Shown: positions 19,776 through 28,720 of the stretch, piece by piece
Layout: each line of letters opens with the position of its first letter
Numbering within the stretch: the stretch's first letter is position 1
Assembly: GCA_026647565.1 (NCBI GenBank)
Contig: JAPKGU010000002.1
Location: forward strand, 1 to 64,000
Source of the DNA: Phycisphaerales bacterium
Lineage (GTDB): Bacteria > Planctomycetota > Phycisphaerae > Phycisphaerales > UBA1924
Length of the DNA: 64,000 nt
Direction: 5' to 3'
Translations under genes and position numbers: made by a program
Notes under the pieces: generated by a model
Databases searched by the model: none
The model's input: only the letters and a program-made list of their open reading frames with translations
Told to the model about the DNA's origin: nothing

Positions 19776-20602
19776 TCCGATTCCTGCTCCTGCTCACCTC
19801 CATCATGCTCGGGCCCCACGCCCTCGCTTCGGAACCGGATCTCGCACGAGCGCACCAGCGGCTCACCGAGGCCGATCGCCGGTTCGAGTCGGCGCTCGAG
19901 GGACGGGCCAAGGGGAACTCCAGCGCGACCGACGACTTCCTCGCCGCGGCACGCGCGTACGAGTCCGTCGCCGCCATGGGCTTCCAGAACCACGCGCTCC
20001 TGGCCGACGCGGGAAACGCATATCTGCTCGCGGGAGATCTGGGGCGTGCCGTGCTCGCGTTCAGGCGTGCCGATCTGCTCGCGCCGAACGATCGCGCCGT
20101 GCGAGACGGACTCGCCCAGGCTCGATCCATGATCCAGGTGGCCGTCAAGAAGGACCGAAGGAACCGCACCACCGACGCGCTCCTCGCGTGGAGGCCCTTC
20201 GTCAGCAGGAACGCGATGCTCGTCGCCGGCCTGACGCTCTACGCCGGCGCGTGGGCCGTCGCCATCGCTCGCGTGTTCTCCCACCGGCACGTGCCCGGAT
20301 GGCTCGGAGTCTCGTGCGCCGTCCTCGCGGGAGCCGCCGGCCTCGTGCTTGTCCTCGATCGACGACACAACGACGGCAGGTCCTCGGGCGTCGTCATCGC
20401 CGACGGCGTCACGGCGAGGAACGGCCCCAGCGGTGCCGTCTACGCGCCGACCTTCACGACGCCCCTCCGTGCCGGCGTCGAACTCCGGATCATCGAACTC
20501 CGCGACGGCTGGTACCAGGTCGAACTCGCCGATGGGCGGCGCACCTGGCTCCCCGCGCCGGCGATCGAGCCGATCGAGCCGTGGTCCTCATCCGCGATGT
20601 GA
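19772..20602 (+). CDS. batE: BatE-like protein with TPR and SH3-like domains
   Basis: Signal peptide, TPR (LLADAGNAYLLAGDLGRAVLAFRRADLLAP), 2 TMs, C-terminal SH3-like (VTARNGPSGAVYAPTFTTPLRAGVELRIIELRDGWYQVEL). Confidence 0.75.
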   Translation: MIRFLLLLTSIMLGPHALASEPDLARAHQRLTEADRRFESALEGRAKGNSSATDDFLAAARAYESVAAMGFQNHALLADAGNAYLLAGDLGRAVLAFRRADLLAPNDRAVRDGLAQARSMIQVAVKKDRRNRTTDALLAWRPFVSRNAMLVAGLTLYAGAWAVAIARVFSHRHVPGWLGVSCAVLAGAAGLVLVLDRRHNDGRSSGVVIADGVTARNGPSGAVYAPTFTTPLRAGVELRIIELRDGWYQVELADGRRTWLPAPAIEPIEPWSSSAM

Positions 20603-20609
20603 TCCACCG

Positions 20610-23105
20610 TCAGGACACCGAAATCCGCGACACGTTCTGGATCAGCCAGTTGTCCGCGTTCAGCGTCGGCTCCCAGAAGACCCTCGTCAGCTCGGTCGCG
20701 GCGTTGCGCCCGAAGATGTTGATGGATCCGTCCGCGAGCACCTGCGCGCGAAGCGCCCCGACCGGTCGAGCAATCGAAGCGTCGTCTCCCTCGGTCAGCT
20801 CACGGATCTTCCACGTATTGTCCGAGTTCGGCACCCACCAATAGAGCGTGACCTCTCCGTTGCCCTTGATTCCCGCGATGTTCAGGCCGCCGTCCGGCGT
20901 ATGGAACGCCACGATCGACTCACCGTCGAGCGTCGGGCCTGTGGCCGCGTTCGTGAGGTCCGAGGTCGCCCAGAACCCGGCGAATCGCGGGATCCACCAC
21001 GTGGTGATGACCCGGCCCGTTCCGTCGACGCCCACAATGTTGATGCCCTTCCATCGCGTCTGATAGACCGTCAGCCCGCCGCTGAAGGGCGGCGCGCCCG
21101 TGATGGTGCTCAGATTGGAGAGCACCCAGTACCCTTCCGTCCTGTTGCTGTTCCAGATCACCTCGATCTGGCCGCTCGCGTTCAAGCCCGCGATATTCTG
21201 GCCATTCCACGGCGTCACGTAGCTCGTCAGAGGGCCGACAAACGCGGGCATCTCCTTGCCCAACGGCCGCAGAAACTCGTCCGCGACATCGTTGAACGAA
21301 TACGCGTAGTTCCCCTGGTTGACGGCACCCGTCTGCCTGTACATCACCAGGTCGCCGTCCGCGGCCAATCCCGCGATCGTCACCTGCTTCGTCGAGTCCG
21401 CCGACACGAACTGCGTGAGACCCGAGACGATCGGCTGGGCGCCGCCGATCTCGCCCGTCAGGTTCCGCACGCTCCACGAACCCGTCTGTGATCGCTGGTA
21501 CAGGTAGACGCCGGAAGCGGTCGGCACAGCGACATACAGCTTCCCGTCCTTGCTGTCCGTCCACGAGGCGATCTCAAGCCCAGGATCGGTCTGAGGCGAC
21601 GTGCCCCCCGCCTCCGCGATGAGGTCGAACTCTCGCCACACGCCGTCGTTCCCGAGGATGAACGCCAGCGGCCTGCCCGTCCCGGTCTCCAGGATCGCGT
21701 CCGAGCCGAGGATCGTGTTCGTGATCGTGCCGAGCGGCGTGAACCGCGTCGCGAGCCCCGCGAATCGAGCCGCGTTCCCTGACGCGGTGACCATGCTCGT
21801 CGGAAGGAGCGTCGACCCGTTCGGCGAGACCGTCAACTCGATGCGCGCCGGCGAACCCGCAAGCTGCACCGACACCGTGCTCCCCAGCAACGTCCACGTG
21901 GCCGACACCCCGCCGGAGAGGTCTCCCGCGTCGTAGTCCGCAAGCCCGTACACCACCGCGGTGCCGTTCGCGCGAAGGTCAAGGAACTGCGCCCCGATAC
22001 CGGCGTCACCCGTCGAGAAGAACTCCTTCGCCGCCGCGCTCGCCGCCCCGATGCCCAGCCGGTATCCCCCCGCGACCTCCGGGACCGTCGCCTCGGCATC
22101 CGCACGGACAGCGACGCCGAACGACAGGTCGCCATCCGAAGAGGCCATGTCAACGGTGAGCAGGACCGACTTGTCCTTGCTCAGGTACAGGAACTCCTTC
22201 TTGCTGGTCTGGAACTGGCCCCCGTCGCCGATCGCCGTCACCTCGGTCGTGCGAGCGATCGGAACTGCTCCGTCACCCGTTGCGAACCAGACGAGGAAGT
22301 TCCCCGACGCGACCAGCGATCCGTTCAGGACCGACGCTACCCCGGTGTTCGGACTCCATTGGAAGACGGTCCAGATCCAGTTCCCTTGAAAGTCAGACTG
22401 CGTGATCGCCGTCTCCGGACGCTCGATCATGTTCCAGAGGTACGCATCGGTCGTCGTGTCATCCACCCCGGCGTACCACCCCGCCGGGTACCCGCGATTG
22501 CTCCAGAAGTTCGCGCCGATCTCAACGTCCGCCGGAGTCCCCGCCGGCGTGGGCCTTAGGAACAAGCCCCCGAGATCCCGCTGCTCCACCCATTCCCGAT
22601 CGAGCGGCACGCCCGCGTCCCGGCCCGTGGCGCCCGACGAGAAGACCGTTCCCCCCGCCAGACCGCTCGCCGTCGCAGTGCCCTCGATGATCACGGCAAC
22701 CGTTGTGGTGCCGATCCGCTCGAACCCCGTCCCGACAAACCCCGCGAGCAGCCGCCGCGGCTCAAGCTCCACGCACTCGAACGCAACCGCCACGCTCCGT
22801 CCGCTGCCAGCATCTCGCGCCATGACCCGACTCCCGGCACCCTGCGAGGCGCCCGATCCCGACAACACCAGGTCCCCACGAGTTCTTCCGCTTCCCCCTG
22901 CGACCGCGCCTCGGACCGCCCGGAACAGGGTCCGAGGTCCGATCGAGTCCCATGACATCATACCAAACAGACGATGTCCCGACGCTTGTCCCGTCGTGCG
23001 GATGCCGAAAATGATCGACCGACGGGGTTCGTCCACGTCACGGATAACGCACACGACGCCCGGAAACTGCGTCTCGGCCGCCAGAGTCGGCATCCGACTT
23101 GACAT
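20610..23105 (-). CDS. Large extracellular-type protein with LEPR-XLL-like N-terminal motif and C-terminal WW/beta repeat module (start may be internal, about 22961 or 22958)
   Basis: AFECVELEPRRLLAGFVGTGF; C-terminal repeats (NIAGLNASGQIEVIWNS..., NIVGVDGTGRVITTWWIPRF..., NIAGIKGNGEVTLYWWVPNS...). Confidence 0.7.
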   Translation of the reverse strand: MSSRMPTLAAETQFPGVVCVIRDVDEPRRSIIFGIRTTGQASGHRLFGMMSWDSIGPRTLFRAVRGAVAGGSGRTRGDLVLSGSGASQGAGSRVMARDAGSGRSVAVAFECVELEPRRLLAGFVGTGFERIGTTTVAVIIEGTATASGLAGGTVFSSGATGRDAGVPLDREWVEQRDLGGLFLRPTPAGTPADVEIGANFWSNRGYPAGWYAGVDDTTTDAYLWNMIERPETAITQSDFQGNWIWTVFQWSPNTGVASVLNGSLVASGNFLVWFATGDGAVPIARTTEVTAIGDGGQFQTSKKEFLYLSKDKSVLLTVDMASSDGDLSFGVAVRADAEATVPEVAGGYRLGIGAASAAAKEFFSTGDAGIGAQFLDLRANGTAVVYGLADYDAGDLSGGVSATWTLLGSTVSVQLAGSPARIELTVSPNGSTLLPTSMVTASGNAARFAGLATRFTPLGTITNTILGSDAILETGTGRPLAFILGNDGVWREFDLIAEAGGTSPQTDPGLEIASWTDSKDGKLYVAVPTASGVYLYQRSQTGSWSVRNLTGEIGGAQPIVSGLTQFVSADSTKQVTIAGLAADGDLVMYRQTGAVNQGNYAYSFNDVADEFLRPLGKEMPAFVGPLTSYVTPWNGQNIAGLNASGQIEVIWNSNRTEGYWVLSNLSTITGAPPFSGGLTVYQTRWKGINIVGVDGTGRVITTWWIPRFAGFWATSDLTNAATGPTLDGESIVAFHTPDGGLNIAGIKGNGEVTLYWWVPNSDNTWKIRELTEGDDASIARPVGALRAQVLADGSINIFGRNAATELTRVFWEPTLNADNWLIQNVSRISVS

Positions 23106-23229
23106 CAGGTGCGAAAGTGTCCAATGTTACTGGTGGGAGGGGAATGCTCGGGCCGACCGCCCGGGCAATGGTCGGGGTGACGCGCCGCGAACCCCGCCGC
23201 CTGCCAGAGAGGACGATCGGAGGACCGCA

Positions 23230-25056
23230 ATGTCCCACATCCGGCATCAATCCGGCCGTTTCCCCGTCAGCACACCGGCGTTCGGCTCCATGGTTGCCGA
23301 GACGCTGGAGCAGCGCACGGTCTTGGCCGCGCCGTTCCCGTTCAACCCCAACCACACCCTCGTTGAGCTTCAGACAACGCTCGGCAACATCCGCATCGAG
23401 CTCTTCGACGACGTGACACCCCTCGCCGTCGCCAACTTCCTGTTCCTCGTCAACAACAACCGTTACGACGGCTCCTTCTTCCACAGGCACGCCACCAACT
23501 TCGTCATCCAGGGGGGCGGATACACATTCGACAGCGACGACGGCCTGGGGGACGTGCAGGACAACGGCACCGTCAACAACGAGTTCAACCGGTCCAACCT
23601 CGCTCGAACCCTCGCCATGGCCAAGGTCGGCGGCAATCCCGACTCCGCCACCAGCGAGTTCTTCTTCAATCTCGCGAACAACTCGTCGAATCTTGACAAC
23701 CAGAACGGCGGCTTCACCGTGTTCGGCCAGGTCTACGACGACGAGTCCTGGGCCGTTGTCGAGACAATGCGCACAAAGGAGATCGTCAACTTCGGCGGCG
23801 CCTTCAACACCACGCCCGTCATGGACTCATTCGATCCAGAGGCCGGCGAGGTGGACGCGTCCTGGTTCATCTACATCAACGACGCCGTGGTGATCCACAC
23901 CGCCGAGGGCGTGCTCACGTCTCTCCTCAACGCCGTCCCGAACGTCACCGCCGGGCCGTCCGGCAGCGCCGTCATCGGCGTGCTCAACGAGCACGGCCAG
24001 ACAACCCTGTACCAGAAAGTGTCCGGCGGATCCGCATGGGTCGCCGTCGATCCCGACAGAGACCAGTCCCTCCCGACCCCCTCGCACAACATGGTCACGT
24101 GGCGAGATCCCAAGGACAACCGCTTCTACGCCGCCGTGCCGACACCCCAGGGCCTGCTCCTCTACACGAACACGTCCGCCGGCGTGTGGACCACGAGAAA
24201 CCTCACGAGCGAGATCACCGGCGCCGGCATCATCTCGTCCGAGATCACGCAGTGGCGCACCAATCCCACGCGAAACAACGTGGTGCGGATCACCGGTCTC
24301 CTCGCAAACGGCGACGTCGTCCAGTACGAGCAGACCGTCGCGACGACCTCACTCGGCTACCGCTGGAACTTCAAGAACCTGTCGGACGATCTCCGCGCGA
24401 TCGGAGCCACCACGCCCACGTTCCAGGGCCGCCTCATCGCCTACACGACCGCATGGGACGCATGGCACATCGCGGGGCTCGACGCCGCCGGACAGATCCA
24501 GACCATCTGGCGCGGGCCGCGCATGTCCCAGTGGGTTCTGAACAACCTCAGCACGATCACCGGCGCCCCAGCCCTCTCCGGAGGACTCACCGTCTACCTC
24601 ACAACTTGGAAGGGGATCAATCTCGCCGGCGTCGATTCCAGCGGCAACCTCCGCATCACGTGGTGGATCCCACGCTTCGAAGGCACCTGGGTCGTCACAG
24701 ACCTCTCTTCCGCCATCGAAGCCCCCGCCATCGATGGAGAGTCGATCATCGCGTTCAACACGCCCGCAGGCGGCCTGAACATCGCCGCTCGGACCACCGA
24801 CGCCAAGATCATCGTCTTCTGGTGGGTCCCCGGAGCACCGGGCAACCAGTGGCGAGTGCAGGACGTGAGCGACGCCGCCAGCAACGTCGAGACCCCGATC
24901 ATCCCAGGCGGCGAACTCAGCGCCGTGGCGGGCGGGGACGGCGTCACGAGCATCGTCGGCAGAGGCCCGGACGGCGCCGTCATCAGGTACTACGGCTCCG
25001 TCGTCGGGCAGACGTGGTTCATGGAGAACCTGAGCGACAACGCGACACTCGTCTGA
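23230..25056 (+). CDS. Cyclophilin-type peptidyl-prolyl cis-trans isomerase with LEPR-XLL-like N-terminus and C-terminal repeat module
   Basis: VAETLEQRTVLAA; TTLGNIRIELFDDVTPLAVANFLFLVNNNRYDGSFFHRHATNFVIQGGGY (cyclophilin core); C-terminal module similar to 20610..23105. Confidence 0.85.
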   Translation: MSHIRHQSGRFPVSTPAFGSMVAETLEQRTVLAAPFPFNPNHTLVELQTTLGNIRIELFDDVTPLAVANFLFLVNNNRYDGSFFHRHATNFVIQGGGYTFDSDDGLGDVQDNGTVNNEFNRSNLARTLAMAKVGGNPDSATSEFFFNLANNSSNLDNQNGGFTVFGQVYDDESWAVVETMRTKEIVNFGGAFNTTPVMDSFDPEAGEVDASWFIYINDAVVIHTAEGVLTSLLNAVPNVTAGPSGSAVIGVLNEHGQTTLYQKVSGGSAWVAVDPDRDQSLPTPSHNMVTWRDPKDNRFYAAVPTPQGLLLYTNTSAGVWTTRNLTSEITGAGIISSEITQWRTNPTRNNVVRITGLLANGDVVQYEQTVATTSLGYRWNFKNLSDDLRAIGATTPTFQGRLIAYTTAWDAWHIAGLDAAGQIQTIWRGPRMSQWVLNNLSTITGAPALSGGLTVYLTTWKGINLAGVDSSGNLRITWWIPRFEGTWVVTDLSSAIEAPAIDGESIIAFNTPAGGLNIAARTTDAKIIVFWWVPGAPGNQWRVQDVSDAASNVETPIIPGGELSAVAGGDGVTSIVGRGPDGAVIRYYGSVVGQTWFMENLSDNATLV

Positions 25057-25087
25057 GCGGGCGCCACACCCTGAAACTCCACGCAAA

Positions 25088-25113
25088 AGGCCCCGAACCG
25101 CAGTTCGGGGCCT
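25088..25113. terminator. Bidirectional intrinsic terminator-like hairpin between convergent genes
   Basis: AGGCCCCGAAC-CGCA-GTTCGGGGCCT: perfect 11-bp stem with 4-nt loop, preceded by AAAA (T-run on the minus strand), between the stops at 25056(+) and 25147(-). Confidence 0.85.
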
Positions 25114-25146
25114 CTCCCTTCTCGGCTGGTGCGCCCGGCAGTCGGA

Positions 25147-26001
25147 TCACCCGATCCGATTCGGATCGAACTCCGACATGAAGTCCTTCTTCTTCCCGGG
25201 CTTCTCGTACTTGTCCTTCTTCGACGGCTTGCTCTTCGGCGCCGACTCCTGACCTTCCGCCCCCTCCGCGCCGTGCGCCGACTCCTGACCGCCCTCGTCA
25301 TCATCGTCCTCGTCGGGGCCGTCCTGATCGATCGCGTCCTGTGCCGCCTGCGCCTGCGCGTGGAGCTCGGCCTCGACCGCCTCCTCCGCGTCGGCAACGC
25401 CCGCGGCCTGCTTCTCCTTCGCGAGCTGACGCTTCAACGCCTCGATCTTGACCTTGTCAGGCGCCAGAATGATGCTCGCCTGCTTCCCCAGCCAGCGAGG
25501 GTCCATCTCAACCTTTGCCACGTCCGAAAGATCGCGGCAGATCTGCGCCAGCCGGTCCAGCCCGAGGCCCCTGTGCATCATCTCTCGCCCGCGAAACCGC
25601 TGCGTGATCTGCACCTTGTGCCCGGCCATCAGGAACCGGCGGGACTGATCAACGCGGATCTTCACATCGTGCGGATCGATCTTCACCGAGCGTCCCAGCC
25701 GCACCTCCTTCATCTCGGAGGACTTCGATGCGGCGCGGTTCTTCCGCTCCTTCTGGGAAAGCTCGAACTTGTGCTTCCCGTAGTCCATGATCTTGCACAC
25801 CGGCGGACGGGAATCCGGCACGACCTCAACCAGGTCGAGGCCTTGCTCCTGCGCCATGCGCATCGCCTCGTACGTCTCGATGACGCCGATCTGCTCATTG
25901 TTCGGACCGATCACGCGGATCGGTGAGATACGGATCATGTGGTTGACGCGGGTCCGCTGGATCGGCGGACCGGAGTCTCGGGAAAAGCGTCGAAGAGCGA
26001 T
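25147..26001 (-). CDS. infC: Translation initiation factor IF-3 with C-terminal acidic/Lys-rich extension; probable ATC start codon
   Basis: IRVIGPNNEQIGVIETYEAMRMAQEQGLDLVEVVPDSRPPVCKIMDYGKHKFE...; upstream in-frame IALRRFSRDSGPPIQRTRVNH begins at ATC with AAGGAG 7 nt upstream. Confidence 0.9.
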   Translation of the reverse strand: MALRRFSRDSGPPIQRTRVNHMIRISPIRVIGPNNEQIGVIETYEAMRMAQEQGLDLVEVVPDSRPPVCKIMDYGKHKFELSQKERKNRAASKSSEMKEVRLGRSVKIDPHDVKIRVDQSRRFLMAGHKVQITQRFRGREMMHRGLGLDRLAQICRDLSDVAKVEMDPRWLGKQASIILAPDKVKIEALKRQLAKEKQAAGVADAEEAVEAELHAQAQAAQDAIDQDGPDEDDDDEGGQESAHGAEGAEGQESAPKSKPSKKDKYEKPGKKKDFMSEFDPNRIG

Positions 26002-26315
26002 GAGACAACTCCTTCAAAAATGAACGACAAGCGGCGCAACACGCGACACTCGCACGCTCGACAGCATGATGCCACAGACCGGGAACTGGCCAAACGGGCG
26101 CCGACTCATGCGTCCACACGACGCGAACCGGCGGACTGATTCAAGGCCATCAGCGCACTCCGTTACCCCGGATCAAGGTCAACAGGCCACACGCCCGTCG
26201 ACCACCCGACGACCGAAGGTTAACCGAACGAATCCCCCGAGGCAAGCCAATTCCCCAACCTTCTGGTGGAGCCGGGCACTCCCTCCGACCGGTCCACGCG
26301 CACACCAGAAGCCCA

Positions 26316-27695
26316 TCAGGTCAGGGCCAGAATCACGTTGAAAATCACACTCACCACCGCGACCACAAGTACCGCAATGAACAGAGGTTGCGACAGAACC
26401 GCCCCGGCTCCGCCCGCCGAGCTCACGCGGCTCTGATCGACCGCGATCTCCACAGGCGTTGCCGCCTCCGCCTTCGCGATCGATTGCAGGTCCACCGCAC
26501 CAAAGTCCCGATGCGCAATCACCGGCGGCTCACCCTTCCGGACCGCACGCAGATCAATGAGCAGGTCGCGGCAGCTCTGGTACCGCGCCCGCGGGCTCTT
26601 CTGCATCATCATCTCGATGACTTCAGAGATACCCGCGCTCAACTTCGGATTCACGTGATCCGGCGACACCAGCTCCGCCTTCAGATGCTTGTGCATCACC
26701 GCAGACGGGTTCTTCCCGTCAAACGGCACGTTGCCAGTCACCATGTGGTACATCGTCGCGCCCAGCGAGTAGATATCCGCGGGCGGCCCGATGCTCACCT
26801 CGCCACGGATCTGCTCCGGAGAGATGTAGTACGGCGTGCCGAAGGCCTTGCCCGCCTCCGCCTCCGCCGCTTCCTTGTCCGAGATCGCCCGCGCCAGCCC
26901 CATGTCCGCCAGCTTCACCACCCCGTCCGAAGACAGCATGATGTTCTTCGGCTTCACGTCGCGATGCACCAGCCCCTTCTCGTGCGCGTGCTGGAGCGCC
27001 TCCGCGACCTGGATGACGATGTCGATCGCCTCCTGCTCGCTGAATCGCTTGTGCTTCACGATGTCGTCGTAGACCGTACGGCCGTCGACGAACTCCATCA
27101 CGAAGTAGTGATACTCCCCCGCCTTGCCGACGTCGAACGCCTGCACGATGTTCGGGTGATTCAGCGCCGCCGCCGCACGACCCTCAGCGTAGAAACGCTC
27201 GATGAACTGCGGGTTCCCGCTGAACTTCCGAGGCAGGATCTTGATGGCCACCGTTCGATCAAGAGAGATCTGCTTGGCCTTGAAGACCGTCGCCATCGCG
27301 CCCTCGCCAAGCTTCCCCAGCACCTTGTACCCTGGGATCTTCTGCCCCGATCGCTGCGCCTCGACGATCTGCTTCAGACGGATGATCTGCCGCTCGGTGA
27401 CATAGTTGTGCGTCACCAGCATCTGCGCCAGCGACCGCTGGTTCCGATCGTCCTTGACCTGCTCGAGGCAATGCGAGACCTCGTCCTGCGTCGCAAGCCC
27501 CTGCTCGATCACCAGCCGACCCATCAGGGTGTCGAGATTGGTCCCCGCCTTCTCCGCCTCGGCCTTGATCGCCGCCTGCGTCTCCGACAACGAGGCCGCC
27601 GGCGACGGCGAGGGGCGACGCGCGGGAACCTTCCCACCCTCACCCGCCAGGGTCGGTGTCTTGCCCGGATCGTCGTGCTGTGGGGAAACGCTCAT
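26316..27695 (-). CDS. Ser/Thr protein kinase with C-terminal TM helix
   Basis: GYKVLGKLGEGAMATVFKAKQ, GLVHRDVKPKNIMLSSDGVVKLADMGLAR, GTPYYISPEQIRG; C-terminal PLFIAVLVVAVVSVIFNVILALT; likely start MSVSPQHD at 27695. Confidence 0.88.
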   Translation of the reverse strand: MSVSPQHDDPGKTPTLAGEGGKVPARRPSPSPAASLSETQAAIKAEAEKAGTNLDTLMGRLVIEQGLATQDEVSHCLEQVKDDRNQRSLAQMLVTHNYVTERQIIRLKQIVEAQRSGQKIPGYKVLGKLGEGAMATVFKAKQISLDRTVAIKILPRKFSGNPQFIERFYAEGRAAAALNHPNIVQAFDVGKAGEYHYFVMEFVDGRTVYDDIVKHKRFSEQEAIDIVIQVAEALQHAHEKGLVHRDVKPKNIMLSSDGVVKLADMGLARAISDKEAAEAEAGKAFGTPYYISPEQIRGEVSIGPPADIYSLGATMYHMVTGNVPFDGKNPSAVMHKHLKAELVSPDHVNPKLSAGISEVIEMMMQKSPRARYQSCRDLLIDLRAVRKGEPPVIAHRDFGAVDLQSIAKAEAATPVEIAVDQSRVSSAGGAGAVLSQPLFIAVLVVAVVSVIFNVILALT

Positions 27696-27939
27696 GCCGA
27701 TCGAAGAAACCGCCGCGCCGGACGCCACCGTGACGCCACCACTCCTGTCGGCACTCGGATGCTCCACGCTAAGTCCCCCTGGGCACTCTGTCAACGCGCC
27801 CCTTGATGCTCGCCCATACGGGCCCGAGGTCCCAACGGTTGCCGCCTCGGTCCCCGTGCCCGGTTCCCACCCCACGTCCCTACACTGTTATCGCCCTTTC
27901 CGCGTTCCCGAACGTGCGACGTTCGGAGGAGACCAGTCG

Positions 27940-28623
27940 ATGCCCCCGACAGCCCCAAGAATCGCCGTCATTCTCGCCGGATGCGGGCGCAATGACGGGA
28001 GCGAGATCCACGAGTCCGTCTCGTGCCTCATCCACCTCGCTCGGCGCGGCGTGACCTACAGGTGCTTCGCCCCCGACAGGCCGCTGGTCGACACCATCAA
28101 CCACGTCACCGGAAAGCCCGAGGGCGAGCCCCGCAACGCCATGGTCGAGGCCGCACGAATCAGCCGAGGAGAGATCTCACCGCTCGCGTCGCTCGATCCC
28201 GCCTCATTCGATGCCGCGGTCTTTCCCGGCGGATTCGGCGCCGCAAAGAACCTCTGCACATTCGCCTTCAAAGGCCCGGACTGCGAAGTGGACCCCGACG
28301 TCTCCCGCGCCATCCGCGCTTTCCACGAGCAGAAGAAGCCCATCGGACTCTGCTGCATCGCACCCGTCCTCGCCGCTCGCGTCCTCGGAAGGGCCATGGG
28401 CGGACCCGGCTGTCAGGTCACGATCGGGAACGATTCCGGCACCGCCGCCGCCATCCAGGCCATGGGCTCTCGGAACATCCCGACACCCGTCACAGAATGC
28501 GCTCACGACGCCACCAACCGGCTCCACACCACCCCCGCGTACATGTACGAGGCCACGCCGCACGAGGTCTTCGTGGGCATCGGTCGCATGATCGACAGCG
28601 TCGTTGACGGCTGTCGAAACTAG
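27940..28623 (+). CDS. elbB: Isoprenoid biosynthesis glyoxalase ElbB-like (DJ-1/PfpI superfamily)
   Basis: IAVILAGCGRNDGSEIHESVSCLIHLARRGVTYRCFAPD...NVxTGKPEGEPRNAMVEAARISRGEI...VFPGGFGAAKNLCTFA; likely start at 27940, upstream GGAGGA. Confidence 0.88.
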   Translation: MPPTAPRIAVILAGCGRNDGSEIHESVSCLIHLARRGVTYRCFAPDRPLVDTINHVTGKPEGEPRNAMVEAARISRGEISPLASLDPASFDAAVFPGGFGAAKNLCTFAFKGPDCEVDPDVSRAIRAFHEQKKPIGLCCIAPVLAARVLGRAMGGPGCQVTIGNDSGTAAAIQAMGSRNIPTPVTECAHDATNRLHTTPAYMYEATPHEVFVGIGRMIDSVVDGCRN

Positions 28624-28720
28624 GGTTTGTGCCCCATATCGATCCACCCTCTCACACCGGCCATCCGAAACCCAGTCTCGACGCGGACCATCCCGCGTTG
28701 AGGTGCGAACGCTCCCCGCC

